This document shows, one piece after another, positions 33,759 through 44,296 of a DNA stretch of 64,000 nucleotides (the first letter of the stretch is position 1; each line of letters starts with the position of its first letter). Origin of the DNA: Scilla litardierei (taxonomy: Eukaryota; Streptophyta; Magnoliopsida; Asparagales; Asparagaceae); contig CM061130.1 in NCBI GenBank assembly GCA_030789695.1, forward strand, positions 14,685,860 to 14,749,859. The letters run 5' to 3'. A program made the position numbers and the translations under genes. Below the pieces are notes generated by a model. The model was not told the origin of the DNA. It worked only from the letters and a program-made list of their open reading frames with translations, and searched no databases.

Positions 33759-35363
33759 CTACACTACTGGATTGATATCACCTATAGCAAAAGGCGGATC
33801 CAGTATCTTTGTCGATGCAGGCAATTTCTCCAACTGCTCCTTCTGTGGCTCTGCCAGATGCGTGTGTCCACGGACTCCATCAGACTCCAGCAATGCGGCT
33901 CCCAACACCTCTCCAAGGACTCCACCTGTACCCTGCAAGAGATAAGCCGCATCAATCTGATGTGGATAATTCTTCCGCAAAATAAATGTATTCCAAAGAG
34001 GGTCATCAACATAAGTATTTAAAATTAAAAACGGTTGACAACACTTCCCTGGAAATAAATCTCTACTCTCGTGTACCACGTCGAGCAACTCTTTGTTGTT
34101 CGCCTCAGGTTGTTCAGGTAGCTTGGGCATATAAGCGTAGGTCTCATCAGGAAGCTCCTCATCATCGTCAGACTTATCCCATCGCACCTCCTGATCATAT
34201 TCAATAGCGTCCATGGGTGCTAACTCCTCGCTCTCCTCCTCGTATACGTCCCATCGTACCTCTTGATCGTATGTACATGAATCCTGCAAAAGGCACGATG
34301 AGTCGTCAAAATCTGAATCATAAAAAACATCATACACGGGAGGAGAATCAAATGTAGGAGATGAGGGAGTAAAGAGATCTCCCTGAAGGGGAGCCATAAG
34401 CTCTGTGGGATTGTCCTTAGCATCAGTGGAAGAGTGGTCCTCTGAGGGATGCTCAGCCTCTGTAGAAGGTGGGAATGGCTGTGGTAGCTCGAAAGGAGGG
34501 GGGCACAATTCGGGCTCCATCTGTGTACAGATGTCATCGTCCAAAGTCACGTCCTCCTCGATGGTCTGCTCCACTACTGTATGCATGACCTCCATAATAA
34601 TATCCTCTGATGGTATAGGCTGCTCTGACTCAGGTGGGTGGCAGGGGGAGGCGACGACGGCATAAGGTGGCTCTATAGGTTCATGTATCTCGACCATGGT
34701 GTAAAAATGGGTCTTGTGCCCCTCAATTAGAGCGTAGACTCCATCATCAATTGTGCCTGTGGAAGAGATACAATGAGTAATAAAGTTTTGAAATTCAAGC
34801 TCAAAAGGATCACCTGCCGTTATTGTCAATGGACCGGAATTTCGAACTATGTTGACAATGCTTCTCAATAGGTCCGTGTACGTGTCCTCCTTTGACAGCT
34901 CAGATGTCTCTATTTGTGGAGTGTTGATGGTGTAAAGGTGGATATGATCACCTTCAAGTGAAGCATACACTCCATTTATGATAGTACATGTGCTAGAGAC
35001 ATTAGCCATAACAAAATCGATGAATACTTGGTCGTATGGTTTACTTACCGTAACGGTTAGTGAACCGGTAGATCGAGCATCATCTATCATTTGCTCCAAG
35101 GCTGCTGCCAACTGTAGATCACTGAACTTCCCCACTTGCATCCTCTTCAAAAACTCACGTGAGGGTCCCTTTAGCCTTCTAGTGAAGATATCATATAGCG
35201 TGGAGTCATTCCACTCATGGTCTGACTCCGTCTGGAACATTTCTAACATTCCTTCAAACCTAGACAAGGCTTCCCCGAAGGATTCTCCATCAGCCTGATA
35301 GAATGCAGCGAGATATATGTAGGATTGTATAGAGCCCGCTCGCATTTTCTTTGGAAACACCAT
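33759..35363 (-). CDS. Gag-like acidic ORF of element A (534 aa)
   Basis: Intact ORF. Residues about 20-95 (FYQADGESFGEALSRFEG then FTRRLKGPSREFLKRM) look like a diverged retrotransposon Gag capsid segment. Two copies of a ~50-residue module follow at about 98-146 and 175-224 (TITAGDPFELEF...STGTIDDGVYALIEG), the module also seen in E1 and B. An acidic Pro/Glu/Asp region with YDQEVRWD repeats follows, then a C-terminus nearly identical in pattern to E1 (DDPLWNTFI...QGTGGVL...DINPVV). No zinc knuckle, protease or RT. It starts 189 bases from the PBS, as expected for the first gene. Likely structural Gag-type protein for trans-mobilised RNA; the module and tail are unknown to me. Confidence 0.65.
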   Translation of the reverse strand: MVFPKKMRAGSIQSYIYLAAFYQADGESFGEALSRFEGMLEMFQTESDHEWNDSTLYDIFTRRLKGPSREFLKRMQVGKFSDLQLAAALEQMIDDARSTGSLTVTVSKPYDQVFIDFVMANVSSTCTIINGVYASLEGDHIHLYTINTPQIETSELSKEDTYTDLLRSIVNIVRNSGPLTITAGDPFELEFQNFITHCISSTGTIDDGVYALIEGHKTHFYTMVEIHEPIEPPYAVVASPCHPPESEQPIPSEDIIMEVMHTVVEQTIEEDVTLDDDICTQMEPELCPPPFELPQPFPPSTEAEHPSEDHSSTDAKDNPTELMAPLQGDLFTPSSPTFDSPPVYDVFYDSDFDDSSCLLQDSCTYDQEVRWDVYEEESEELAPMDAIEYDQEVRWDKSDDDEELPDETYAYMPKLPEQPEANNKELLDVVHESRDLFPGKCCQPFLILNTYVDDPLWNTFILRKNYPHQIDAAYLLQGTGGVLGEVLGAALLESDGVRGHTHLAEPQKEQLEKLPASTKILDPPFAIGDINPVV

Positions 35364-35551
35364 CGCTGCAACAACTGTACCTGATCAATCAAAGTAAACA
35401 ACCTGGAAAAGACTCCAGTGGTACAAAGAGAGATAAAGATAATAATAGCAGGTGGTGGGCAAAAATCTCTCTGAATGTTTTTTTTGATTTTGTTTTTTGT
35501 TTTTTTGTGTAATCTAATCAACCTAATTGTGACAAATTGGCACCCAACACC

Positions 35552-35569
35552 TCCCCGGCAACGGCGCCA
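35552..35569 (-). promoter_or_regulatory. tRNA-Asp primer-binding site of A
   Basis: TCCCCGGCAACGGCGCCA on plus, exact complement-of-primer match to the plant tRNA-Asp 3' end, 6 bases from the LTR. 35364-35551 between it and the ORF is a T-rich leader. Confidence 0.9.
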
Positions 35570-35637
35570 AAAACTTGATCGCTCCAAAATGCAACCCAAG
35601 AGCACAACCTAGTATGGCGCAAATACACGGAGATAAA

Positions 35638-35655
35638 TCCCCGGCAACGGCGCCA
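35638..35655 (-). promoter_or_regulatory. Trapped PBS inside the 5' LTR of A
   Basis: Second perfect tRNA-Asp PBS, 68 bases beyond the functional one and within U5, followed by an inner TGATC LTR-like start. Confidence 0.85.
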
Positions 35656-36826
35656 AAAACTTGATCGGCCCCGGATATACACCCGAAGAACAATTGTAGT
35701 TTTACCGCAAGCACACGGTCGAGTGGCGAGCGGGTATCGAACACAAGGAAGTGGTGTTGGTTCCAATCTATCCTAGGTTGGTTTGACTACGAATGTTTTA
35801 TTGGTGGAGATGGTTATGGTATGATGTAATGACAATGGTGGTGGATGTCGGTGTCGGTGATAAAGATGTTGGGTAAAATATCGATTCAGATATAATATAA
35901 TAGAAGTGTCTAGGGCTAGGAAATCCCCACTACGGGTCGTCATTCATCCTTGTAAATAGTAAATCTCAATATTACTAGACTTGTGTCAAGGTGAACTAGT
36001 CGTAACTGAATAGAGAACCAAGCTCACGCTCTCGCGCTATTGCCGGTCTATAGCAACCTAGATTAGGGCCCACTCTCGTGCAAACCCTAATCTAAGCCAC
36101 TAGCATTAGGGTCGACATCATTGTTCAATCGCCCCTCGAGCCCACTCTCGTGCAAACTCGAGTTACGATCTAAGTTGTGATAGTTCGTATTCGTCCAATC
36201 TCTTGCAAATGAATATGTGTATAGATCTATAATAAAAATGCTAGCTTTGGTCCAATCTCTTGCAAACCAAGTCTAGCGAATCTCGATTATAAATCTAAAT
36301 CGAATATCTAGGCCTTGCCATCGATAGTAATCCAATCTCTTGCAAACCCCAAATCGATGGAAATTCCTAGCTATCCGTAATAAATCAATCACAACCTAAC
36401 CTCATAGAAATTCTAGCAATTTAGAAATTTATTCATTACAAATATGAAATTACATCCGTAGGGTTCATCCCCATGCCCTAGAACATCAAATCTACTCAAG
36501 CATAGCAATAACGATAGAGAAATCGATAAAAACATTGCTTGTATATATAAAGATATCAAAACAAAGATTCAAACAATAAGAACAAAATACTTAGCTTGAT
36601 GAAGATCTTCAATCCAACATACAAGCTTTTAGATCTAAGAGGGGGCCTAGGGCATGGCCTAACCTCTAAAAATAACTCTAAGAAAACATATGGGAACCCC
36701 CCTCAATGACGGCTACAAACCCCCTTAAATAGCCCCCAAAACCCTAGCAAAACTCCCCCAAAAAACCTCTGAAACCCGCACCCGAAACACAGTCTGCGTA
36801 CGACTTGGATTCTGGGCAAGCTACGA

Positions 36827-37338
36827 CTCAGCCGAGTGGGGAAAGCTCACTCGGCCGAGTGAGAATTCCAGCACTGCAGCGTCGACTTACAGAAATTCCC
36901 CAGATTTCATCCGACCTCCGATTTGCGTGTTCTTGGCGGCGTTGGAATCGACATGAAGTCTACTATCCATAAACAATATGAGAAAAATACTTTTATGGCT
37001 GGAATGATATCAGATTTCAAAAGAGTAAGAGGCGGTCTGAAATTCTGGGCGATGTGTGTCCTCGGCATCACTCGGTCGAGTGGCAAATGTCACTCGGCCG
37101 AGGGGCTTTTGGTACTCGGCCAAGTCGGAGCTCGTAGTCGACTGACAGATTACAGTAAGTCTGGTCTTTTGGATGCCGTCGTTCGTGTGCCACTTGGGCG
37201 AGTGGTGTCTTCATACTCGGCCGAGTGGGATGTCGTCACTCGGCCGAGTGCACGCTAATCTTCAAGTAATTGCGTGTCCAATCTGGCCGGCCGAGTGGGC
37301 TCCTTTCCTCGACCGAGTGAGTCCTTCACTCGGCCGAG
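36827..37338 (-). promoter_or_regulatory. Phased palindrome array in U3 of A 5' LTR
   Basis: Motifs from CTCAGCCGAG at 36827 to CTCGGCCGAG at 37329, same layout as the 3' LTR; telo-box-like AAACCCTA near 36740 and TATA further downstream. Confidence 0.6.
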
Positions 37339-37648
37339 TGGCATGCTGAAAATACCCAAACTTCATCTTTTCGCTTCCCCGTCGCTCCTACGACGTTCTT
37401 TCTTGTTCCACCCGTCTTCTATCGCTGATAGGTCCTCAATAAGTCCATGAGCGATGCTCCGTTATGTGTGCAAGTCCTTTAAGCTCATTTTTGCTCCCAA
37501 TTGCTCATATTTCCTGAAATCCGACAAAAACAAGAAATAGTGAAAAGTAACACAATATCATCGAATAATCATGAAAATCGCAATATGAGCAACCGAAATG
37601 GCAGGGAAATATGCAGAAAAAGGTGTAAAATATGGAGTGATCAACCCT

Positions 37649-38733
37649 TGGTAGCAGGGTTCACCTAATAACCGTTGTTACTCCCACCGGCAACGTATTG
37701 CACTTGCTCTATGGCTCCTTCATTTTGCTCGCTCCCAACAAACATGGCTTGGCCTTGGTCTTGCCAATCACTCATGCTCCCTCCAGATGTCGACATGTTG
37801 GGCACTCCATATGACTCGCACATCCTCTTTACAATCCTCTCTACAACTTTGGAGAGTGAGCCAAACGTTATGGTTAAATCTGCCACTGCTTTTGCTTCAT
37901 AGATACTTGTCGGCTTCGAAGATGATGATGATTGGCCTCTCTCATCGGTCCATTGTTGATTGTTGGAAACCATCTCCTCTAGCAATGTCTTGGCATCCTC
38001 TCGTATTTTTGATAGAATGGCTCTGTTGGCCATGGCATCAATTATCATCTTTGTGTCCGGCCGTAATCCATTGTAGAAACTGTGAACAAGCTCCCAATAT
38101 TCGATGCTATGAAGGGGGCATTGATGTTGGAGATCTTTGAACCGCTCCCACGCTTCATAGAGAGACTCTTGGGACCCTTGCTTGAAAGACATTAATGAGT
38201 CTCTTATCTTCACGGTCTTGGATGGCGGGTAAAATTTATTGACAAACGCACTCGCTAGCGTGTCCCAAGTAGTGAATGTCCCATGAGCTTGTGTCCTTAG
38301 CCAATATAAAGCTTTGTCACGAAGAGTGGAAGGGAAGAGATGCAACCGGATAGCATCCTTCGGCACATTCGGCATCTGAAAGGTGGCGCACTTCGCCAAG
38401 AACATTTATAGGTGGTAATGCGGGTTCTCTTGAGAATTCCCATGAAAGGGATCTTGTTGCATCCGTACAATAAACCTCGTCTTTAGTTCAAAGTTCTTGT
38501 CGGCTGCCAACTCCGGCATAAGTATGGAAGATGTAGTAGCCTAATTGTTCGGGGTTAGCTTATCCCAGATGAAGACAAGCCTAGCGGTCTACTGTAACCG
38601 CTCATCTCTAGTTTCTTCCACCATTTGATTCTCCTCTATAATTGATCTTTTTTGCTCTCAGTTTTCTTGCCGTGCGCTCGATCTCAGGATCAAATAATAT
38701 GTCTTCTTCGGATGCCTTCGATCTCGTGTTCAT
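37649..38733 (-). pseudogene. Athila gag, N-terminal and capsid part of E3
   Basis: Starts at 38733 (MNTRSKASEEDILFDPEIER, a typical Athila gag start). An early stop follows after SNGGRN, and another lies just before MFLAKCATFQ at 38405. The 246-residue open part shows the capsid signature RLHLFPSTLRDKALYWL, WDTLASAFVNKFYPP, SLYEAWERFKDLQHQCP and VHSFYNGLRPDTKMIIDAM. Gag packages element RNA. Element A interrupts it after NPATKG; the C-terminus is at 29054-29695. Stops make it a pseudogene. Confidence 0.85.
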
Positions 38734-38842
38734 GTGCAGAAAAAGAGAAACTAGAAAGAATTGTGAGCACAATAGAGGAATAAAATAAAATAAAAATAAA
38801 GAAAGAGAACTAGCTAAGTAAGGAAAATAAAATACCGTCGCC

Positions 38843-38860
38843 TTCTCGGCAACGGCGCGA
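38843..38860 (-). promoter_or_regulatory. tRNA-Asp primer-binding site of E3 (decayed)
   Basis: TTCTCGGCAACGGCGCGA on plus, three mismatches to the consensus, six bases from the LTR start at 38867. Confidence 0.75.
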
Positions 38861-38866
38861 AAAACT

Positions 38867-40122
38867 TGATCGCTCTCAGATATACACCCAAAAAAATGTA
38901 GCTTTACCGCAAATGCACGGTTAAGTGGCAAGTGGGTATCGAATCACAAGGAGGATGAATGATGGTACTCTATTTCAATTACTAAGCTATTTGGTGGAAA
39001 ATCGTTTAAAAGTAGATGGTGCAACGATCGTTCGAGTATTAATGCAAATTCAATATAATAAAGTCATCTAGGACTAGGGAATCCCCATTGTGGATTTTCA
39101 AGTTATCAATGTGAGTTATGAATAACCATGCAATCAAATTTGGTTAAAGGTGAACTTGGCGTAACTCTATGGAGAACCGACTCACGTTGTCGCGCTATTG
39201 TAGGTCTATAGCAATCTAAATTAGAGCACTGCTATCGTGCAAGCCTAACTCAAAACCACTAGCATTAAGCTCGGCAATTATGTTCAATCCCAACTCAAGC
39301 TCGCTGTCGTGCAACTTGGATTCGGATCTAGATCATGATAGTTCGTAATCCTTCACCGTCGTGAAACAAGTATGAGTATAGGAAAACAATAAAAACGCTA
39401 TCTTTGGTCGCTGTCGCGCACCAAATCTAGGAAATTTCGATTGTAAACCTAAATCGAACATCTAGGGCTTACCTTAGATCAAGATCCTCTGTCAAGCTCA
39501 CGAGATCCAAGAGAAATCCCTATATATTCGCATTAAATCAATCAAGATATAACCTTTCCAACAAGCCTAATAGAATGGAAATTCGATATATCTCACAATT
39601 CAAACATTAGATCCATAGGGTTCATCCCTTTGCCCTAGAGCAAAGGAACTACTCACAATTCATATTATAAATCGATAGAGAGACAAGATCAACAATAGAA
39701 TTCATCATGCAATCAAGATTCAACAAGAAATATAGCATAAAAATCAAAACTTGCAAGAGATTAAGATAAACCAATGTCGCCAAAGAAGCTTTCAATAGGA
39801 AATTAAGATCCAATCTTCAATCTCTCGCCAATACAAAAGATAAAAATCTGATTAGAAACTAAGGAAAAATAGTTCTAAGAAGTCTATCTGGTCTCTCCTT
39901 GGGCTAGAGACAAAACTGGGCTTAAATACATACCCAAAAGAACCAAAAAACACAGACCAAACTGCCATTGCACTTCCAGAAACCCTAGTTTTCCCGATGG
40001 GTGTATGTGCCACTCGCACGAGTGGAAATCTTACTCGGTCGAGTGATAATTCTACTCGGCCGAGTATGACAGTCTGCAGATCATCCCAAAAAAGAAAGAA
40101 GTCGGCCTGGTTGTCTTCAAAA
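38867..40122 (-). repeat. 5' LTR of E3, truncated
   Basis: Aligns with 8565-9820 and then stops. The U3 end with most of the palindrome array is lost; only one triplet remains (about 40014-40065). TATA on minus at 39921-39928. Tat gag sequence starts directly after the break. Confidence 0.8.
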
Positions 40123-40738
40123 TGGGGAACGATAACCGTACCTTCGGTTTCCAGGGAGGACCCGATCCCCCCAACTATAGGCGCACGACTCGCAGTATCC
40201 TGGATTAGGTAATAAATGGGGTTTCTCCAGGATACAACCCTCTCGATTTTGCTGGTGGGTATGGGAGGATAGAGGTGAAGGAAATTTCCAACCGTTCCTC
40301 GGGAGCTACATACGTGCAAGGCAGGATGGGCAATTCCAGATCATCCATTCCGAACTTCGGCAGACCCCATTGAAGGAGAACATCACGTTTTCTCCTTTTC
40401 TCCCAAAATTCAAACTCCCCGCCTTGCCAACATATGATGGCAAAGGCTACCCGTGGGTACACATCCGCAAATACCTAAAAGTGATGTTGCTTCATGGGGC
40501 CGACGAGCCATACATTTATCGAGCTTTCCACACTACGCTAATTAAGACCGCAGAGGGCTGGTACAATGGATTACCCGACGGCTATTCGGGCCATTCGACA
40601 AATTGGTCGATTTATTTTGCAGGAAATTTGTTGCGGGTCGACGTCCCAAGAGAAAGTCCACCCACCTCTTTACGTTCAAACAGAAGGATAAGATCCAATC
40701 AGAGCCCTCGTCCAATGATTCAACGACGAAAGGCTCAA
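40123..40738 (+). pseudogene. Tat-type gag, N-terminal part
   Basis: Typical Tat/Ogre-lineage capsid sequence: FSPFLPKFKLPALPTYDGKG, HIRKYLKVMLLHGADEP, RAFHTTLIKTAEGWYNGLP, then in the next frame FAGNF...RPKRKSTHLFTFKQKD and RALVQ-FNDERLNVK. At least two frame changes and stops. It is cut by the LTR insertion at 40738 and resumes at 45343. The 5' end is lost with the truncated E3 LTR. Confidence 0.75.
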
Positions 40739-41572
40739 TGTCAAGGTCGCTTTTCGATCGTATGTTTTCGTGCGCGTACCTTCTTGTTTGTACGCATATT
40801 TTTGTCACCTCCTCTTGTATCCCAAACGTGCGAAGTTATATGTCGTTGTGACCCTCTTAGAGAGTACTTATTTTTGGAATTTTTAGTGAATGTCATTTCA
40901 TGGGTCGTTCTCCCACAAATTAGCTTTGTTTGAAGAGGTGTCACAACTTTAGACTTCGACGTTTAACCTCTTTATTTTTAGTGCCATTTTTCGTTGACCT
41001 AGCTCGTGACCGATCATTGTAGTCCCGATCATCTCGTCGACACGATCGTCCCGATATTTTTCTTATAATTATCGGACACCGTTAGACCGATCTTTCACAC
41101 TAATCATCTTTTAACCTCTAATTATCTTAATTCATTCGAATTTCAAACCTTAATCAAACCTTAATCAAATCACTTAGGATTACATACGTATCATGATATA
41201 TCTTTCCATAGCTACTTGCCACACTAGTTGCACCCTCCCCCTCTCACACACTCTCTCTCCAATCAAGCCAAACTCTACCCCTTTTCTACCCTAATTAGTA
41301 ACATCAACATAAACTCATGCATGATACCCTATGTTTTCTATCAGCCGTCGCCATCTACCCTTGGAACCCACGCATCCCCTAGGTTGTCGGCCTCATCCTC
41401 TCCCTTGCCATCGACTCCCTCTCCAGCCACCTCAGGTCAACATACACCAGGCCGCAAGCCCTCAGCCCCTCCTCCTCATGTACCGCACAAACTTCCCATC
41501 TCCTCTTAAAACTACCCATCCATCCCCACACCAGCTGTCGTATCTCCCCATGGACAACCACACTGTAAGGAT

Positions 41573-43348
41573 TGCCTTACCCTTGCAATACTAACAGCAC
41601 ACACTAGAGGGGGGAGGGGGTGAATAGTGTAATGTCAATAAAATTGTTCAATTAAAATTAAACTTGCAAATGCGGAATTATAAATGCAAGAGGAAATAAT
41701 TGACACAATCAATCCAAATGCAAACACAAGATTTTACCCTGGTTCTCCAAACTTAAGTACATCCAGCCACACCAATATTCACTATATTCCCACAAAGAGA
41801 AGTGAATACAAATCTCACAAGGAGATACCCCACCAAGAGGATTTTGCCCTACACAAGGACCCAACCAACCCTACACGAGATTCAAGACTCCCACCAAGAG
41901 AATCACTAACTCCCACTCAGAGAATTAGAGTTAGCCCTACACTAGGACACTAAACTCCCACAAAGAGAGTTACTCCCACAAAGAGAGTTATTCCTACTAA
42001 AAGAATATCCTAATCCCACAAAGAGATAAACTCTCACAAAGAGAGAAAGACTAATTCCCACAAAGAGAATTAGAGTAACAAATTCACCAATTAAAATAAA
42101 TACTCTTACCTATGCCTTGAGATGCTTACTCATATATGAATGCAAGGCATGGAAGAGGATCTCCAAGTGTTGAGATTGGCTTGAAAGCACTTGGATGAAT
42201 TCCCTTGAGCTGGACTTCAATGCATGAAGAGGAATGAGAGCTCAAATAAGGGAATTGAGAGAGTTTATGAGTGGCTTAAAGATCTCCTGTGATTTTCAAT
42301 AGCATCAAGAATTTCTAGAGATATCAGCACACCCATATATATATGAACCCTATATCAACCCTCAAAACCCAAGAAAACAGCCATCAGCCCAAAGCTGCAA
42401 CGGCTAGAAACTAGGCAAAAATGACATCAACAGTCGACTGATGATCAAAAGACAGTCGACTAATCAACAGCTAGAAAATATCCAACGGCTATAATCTGAG
42501 CCAGGACAGTCGACTGATGAAGTCGATACAGTCGACTGTAAATAGGACAGGCGCCTGTTAAACCTTCAGTAGGCGACTGCTGCAGGGGATGGAATGAAAC
42601 AGAGAGCTGCACTCTTTCTCCAGAAAAACATACAGGCGACTGATGTCAATAATACAGTCGACTGTCAAATAGTCAGAAAGATGTAGAGATTGCACTTACG
42701 CTTCTCAGACGACTGTTGGCTAATTCCCAGGCGACTGCAAATCTACAGGCGACTGTTAACTGAGTAGCAGTCGACTATGCGTAAATCTCAAGTTTGAGTC
42801 AATTGAAATGTTGACTTGAGCAGTGCATATCATTCGACTGTAGAAGGATCTACAGGCGACTGGAAATCACCCAGTTGACTGTGTTTCCTTCAGCAGGCGA
42901 CTGATGGAAAGCCAGAGACTCCAAATGAGTCTTTGGTCAAGATGAACCTATTAGGTTGGATTCTATGATAATCCTAAGGCTCACTAAGATGGCTAAATGC
43001 ATATGCATGAATGAGTAAACCATCTATCAAGGCATTACATTAACCTAGATTCAAATGAGAGAGAAAGCAATAAAGTAAACATTACATGGATTACATTGCT
43101 TTCCTTAGAGTCTAAGTCTTCAATCTTGATGCCTTAATTTCTCTCCATCATCTCCAAGCTTTGTCATCCCTTGAGTCCAAGCTTTGGCCTTTCTCCACTT
43201 GATGGCCATCCTTGCACCAAGTGATTAGTCTCCAAGAAAGATATTCTACGAATGAAACTATGAGACTAAAACAGGAAAGTCATTAGCAACAATATAATGT
43301 TGTGATCATCATCAAAATAAGATTGGTATGAAACACCAATACTCAACA
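41573..43348 (-). repeat. Old SIRE-like copia LTR relic
   Basis: On the minus strand it starts TGTTGAGTATTGG (the young copia LTR starts TGTTGAATATTGG). It ends near TGCCTTACC with ACTAGAGGGGGG just inside, as in 51466-53214. No internal region and no clear TSD, so it is a solo LTR or recombinant. CCCACAAAGAGA-type repeats lie at 41790-42070. A TATATATATA box on minus lies at 42335-42344. Confidence 0.7.
42431..42903 (-). promoter_or_regulatory. Phased CAGTCGACTG / CAGGCGACTG array in copia LTR relic
   Basis: Pairs at 42431/42453 and 42634/42656 (spacing 22). Quartets at 42507, 42529, 42548, 42570 (22,19,22); 42706, 42728, 42746, 42768 (22,18,22); 42831, 42853, 42872, 42894 (22,19,22). Every adjacent pair is exactly 22 apart with an 18-19 step in the middle. 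It lies just upstream of the TATA box on the minus strand. Confidence 0.65.
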
Positions 43349-44217
43349 CGCACGACAGCAGCCCCCACCTCACGCACGACAGCATCCACCACCTCCCAAA
43401 CAACTGCCGGCCACCACCCTAGATTGCCGGCCAGTCCTTCCTCCTTTCGTAACCGCAAGCCCCCTTCAAACCCCAAAATAGTCCATCACTCCTCCCTTGC
43501 TCAAACTGCCATTCCCCTCTCCAAAAACCCATGGCCAGCCACCCTCTCTCCTCCCCTAGCCGGCCACCACCTCCGACGAACCCCCTAGGCCATCAGCAGG
43601 TCGAACCCCCTTGCAAACTGCAGCACAAACCAGCTACTCCCCTAAAAACTACCCACTGCCATCACCCTCATCAAATATAGCCCCCTATGAACCCACAGCT
43701 ATCCACGTACTACCGGCCAGCCCCTCTTCGTCCACTTTTCGGTCTTCCCTTGCGCAATGACCCCACGGCAGCCCCTGCCGTTCATCTTCCTCCCGCGGCC
43801 ACCTTCGCCGCTATCCGTTGCCTCTAGTTTTTTCTACAAGCCGTAGTACACCATACCCTTGCACGCAACCCGATCTAACCCCTGATGTTGCTACCCGACG
43901 TCAGTGTAGTTCTCGCGTCGTGTTGAGGTATATCTCCGATCCGTAGGAAACCCAAACACTGCATGTTTAAACAAGATAAAAATCGTAATTTTATGTTTTG
44001 GTTAAATAACTAAATGAAGTTGATAATATGGGACTGTATGTAGGATGATTAATTTGGAGCACATAGGAGATTCTGGACTGTTGATCTGAGACTTGCTGCA
44101 CATTGTTTCAAGCAAGTGAAACTTGCATAGTAAATTATTAGGCCATGCTTAGGCCATTCTGTGATTTTCATGTAAAAGAGACTAGACGGTGAAATGATAG
44201 TCGCCTAGACGCCATAT

Positions 44218-44296
44218 TTGATCTAGCTTGACAACGAAGCTAGATCTGATACCCATACTTGATCTAGCTTGACAACGAAGCTAGATCCGACATCCT
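44218..44296. repeat. Tandem pair of ~45-bp palindromic units
   Basis: GATCTAGCTT-GACAACG-AAGCTAGATC occurs twice in tandem, separated by a short TGATACCCATACTT linker. Each has 10-bp inverted arms. Confidence 0.85.

Larger units (their letters stand above)
29701..37643 (-). mobile_element. A: non-autonomous Athila-type element with one large ORF
   Basis: LTRs 29701-31774 and 35576-37643 (2074 and 2068 bp) flank a 3.8-kb internal region on the minus strand: PBS 35552-35569, ORF 35363-33759, 3' UTR, PPT 31775-31789. TSD ACCCT at 29696-29700 and 37644-37648. It lacks protease, RT and integrase, which fits the terminal-repeat-with-gag type of non-autonomous element. LTR divergence is visibly greater than in E1 or the copia element. 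Confidence 0.92.
35576..37643 (-). repeat. 5' LTR of A
   Basis: Partner of 29701-31774. TATA TATTTAAG on minus at 36724-36731; trapped PBS at 35638-35655; ends GTGATCA followed by TSD ACCCT. Confidence 0.9.
8565..40122 (-). mobile_element. E3: Athila element with gag-protease-ORF3 but no RT/integrase
   Basis: Minus-strand element in pieces: 5' LTR 38867-40122 (truncated), degenerate PBS, gag 38733 to 37649 continued at 29700-29054, protease 28894-28547, integrase tail, internal array, ORF3, PPT 22924-22938, 3' LTR 22923-22870 plus 10240-8565. It is interrupted by B (TSD ATGAG) and A (TSD ACCCT). Removing A restores the gag frame across the junction. The loss of RT, RNase H and integrase core is an internal deletion joining the post-protease region to the integrase tail. 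Confidence 0.8.

Noticed and set aside
35552..35569. tRNA-Asp gene fragment
   Set aside because: Only the 3' terminal 18 bases are present, beside an LTR: it is a primer-binding site.
37640..37660. Separate TSD for the inner LTR start at 29787
   Set aside because: The duplication ACCCT flanks 29701 and 37643; no duplication flanks the inner TGATC at 29787, so it is not an insertion boundary.
41228..41600. Overlapping Pro/Ser/His-rich ORFs
   Set aside because: Same C-rich LTR sequence read in different frames; it ends in the copia LTR relic.
43328..43588. Thr/Pro/Ser-rich ORF that resembles a cell-wall protein
   Set aside because: Low-complexity C-rich sequence inside a solo LTR, no homologous blocks, no start context or signal peptide.
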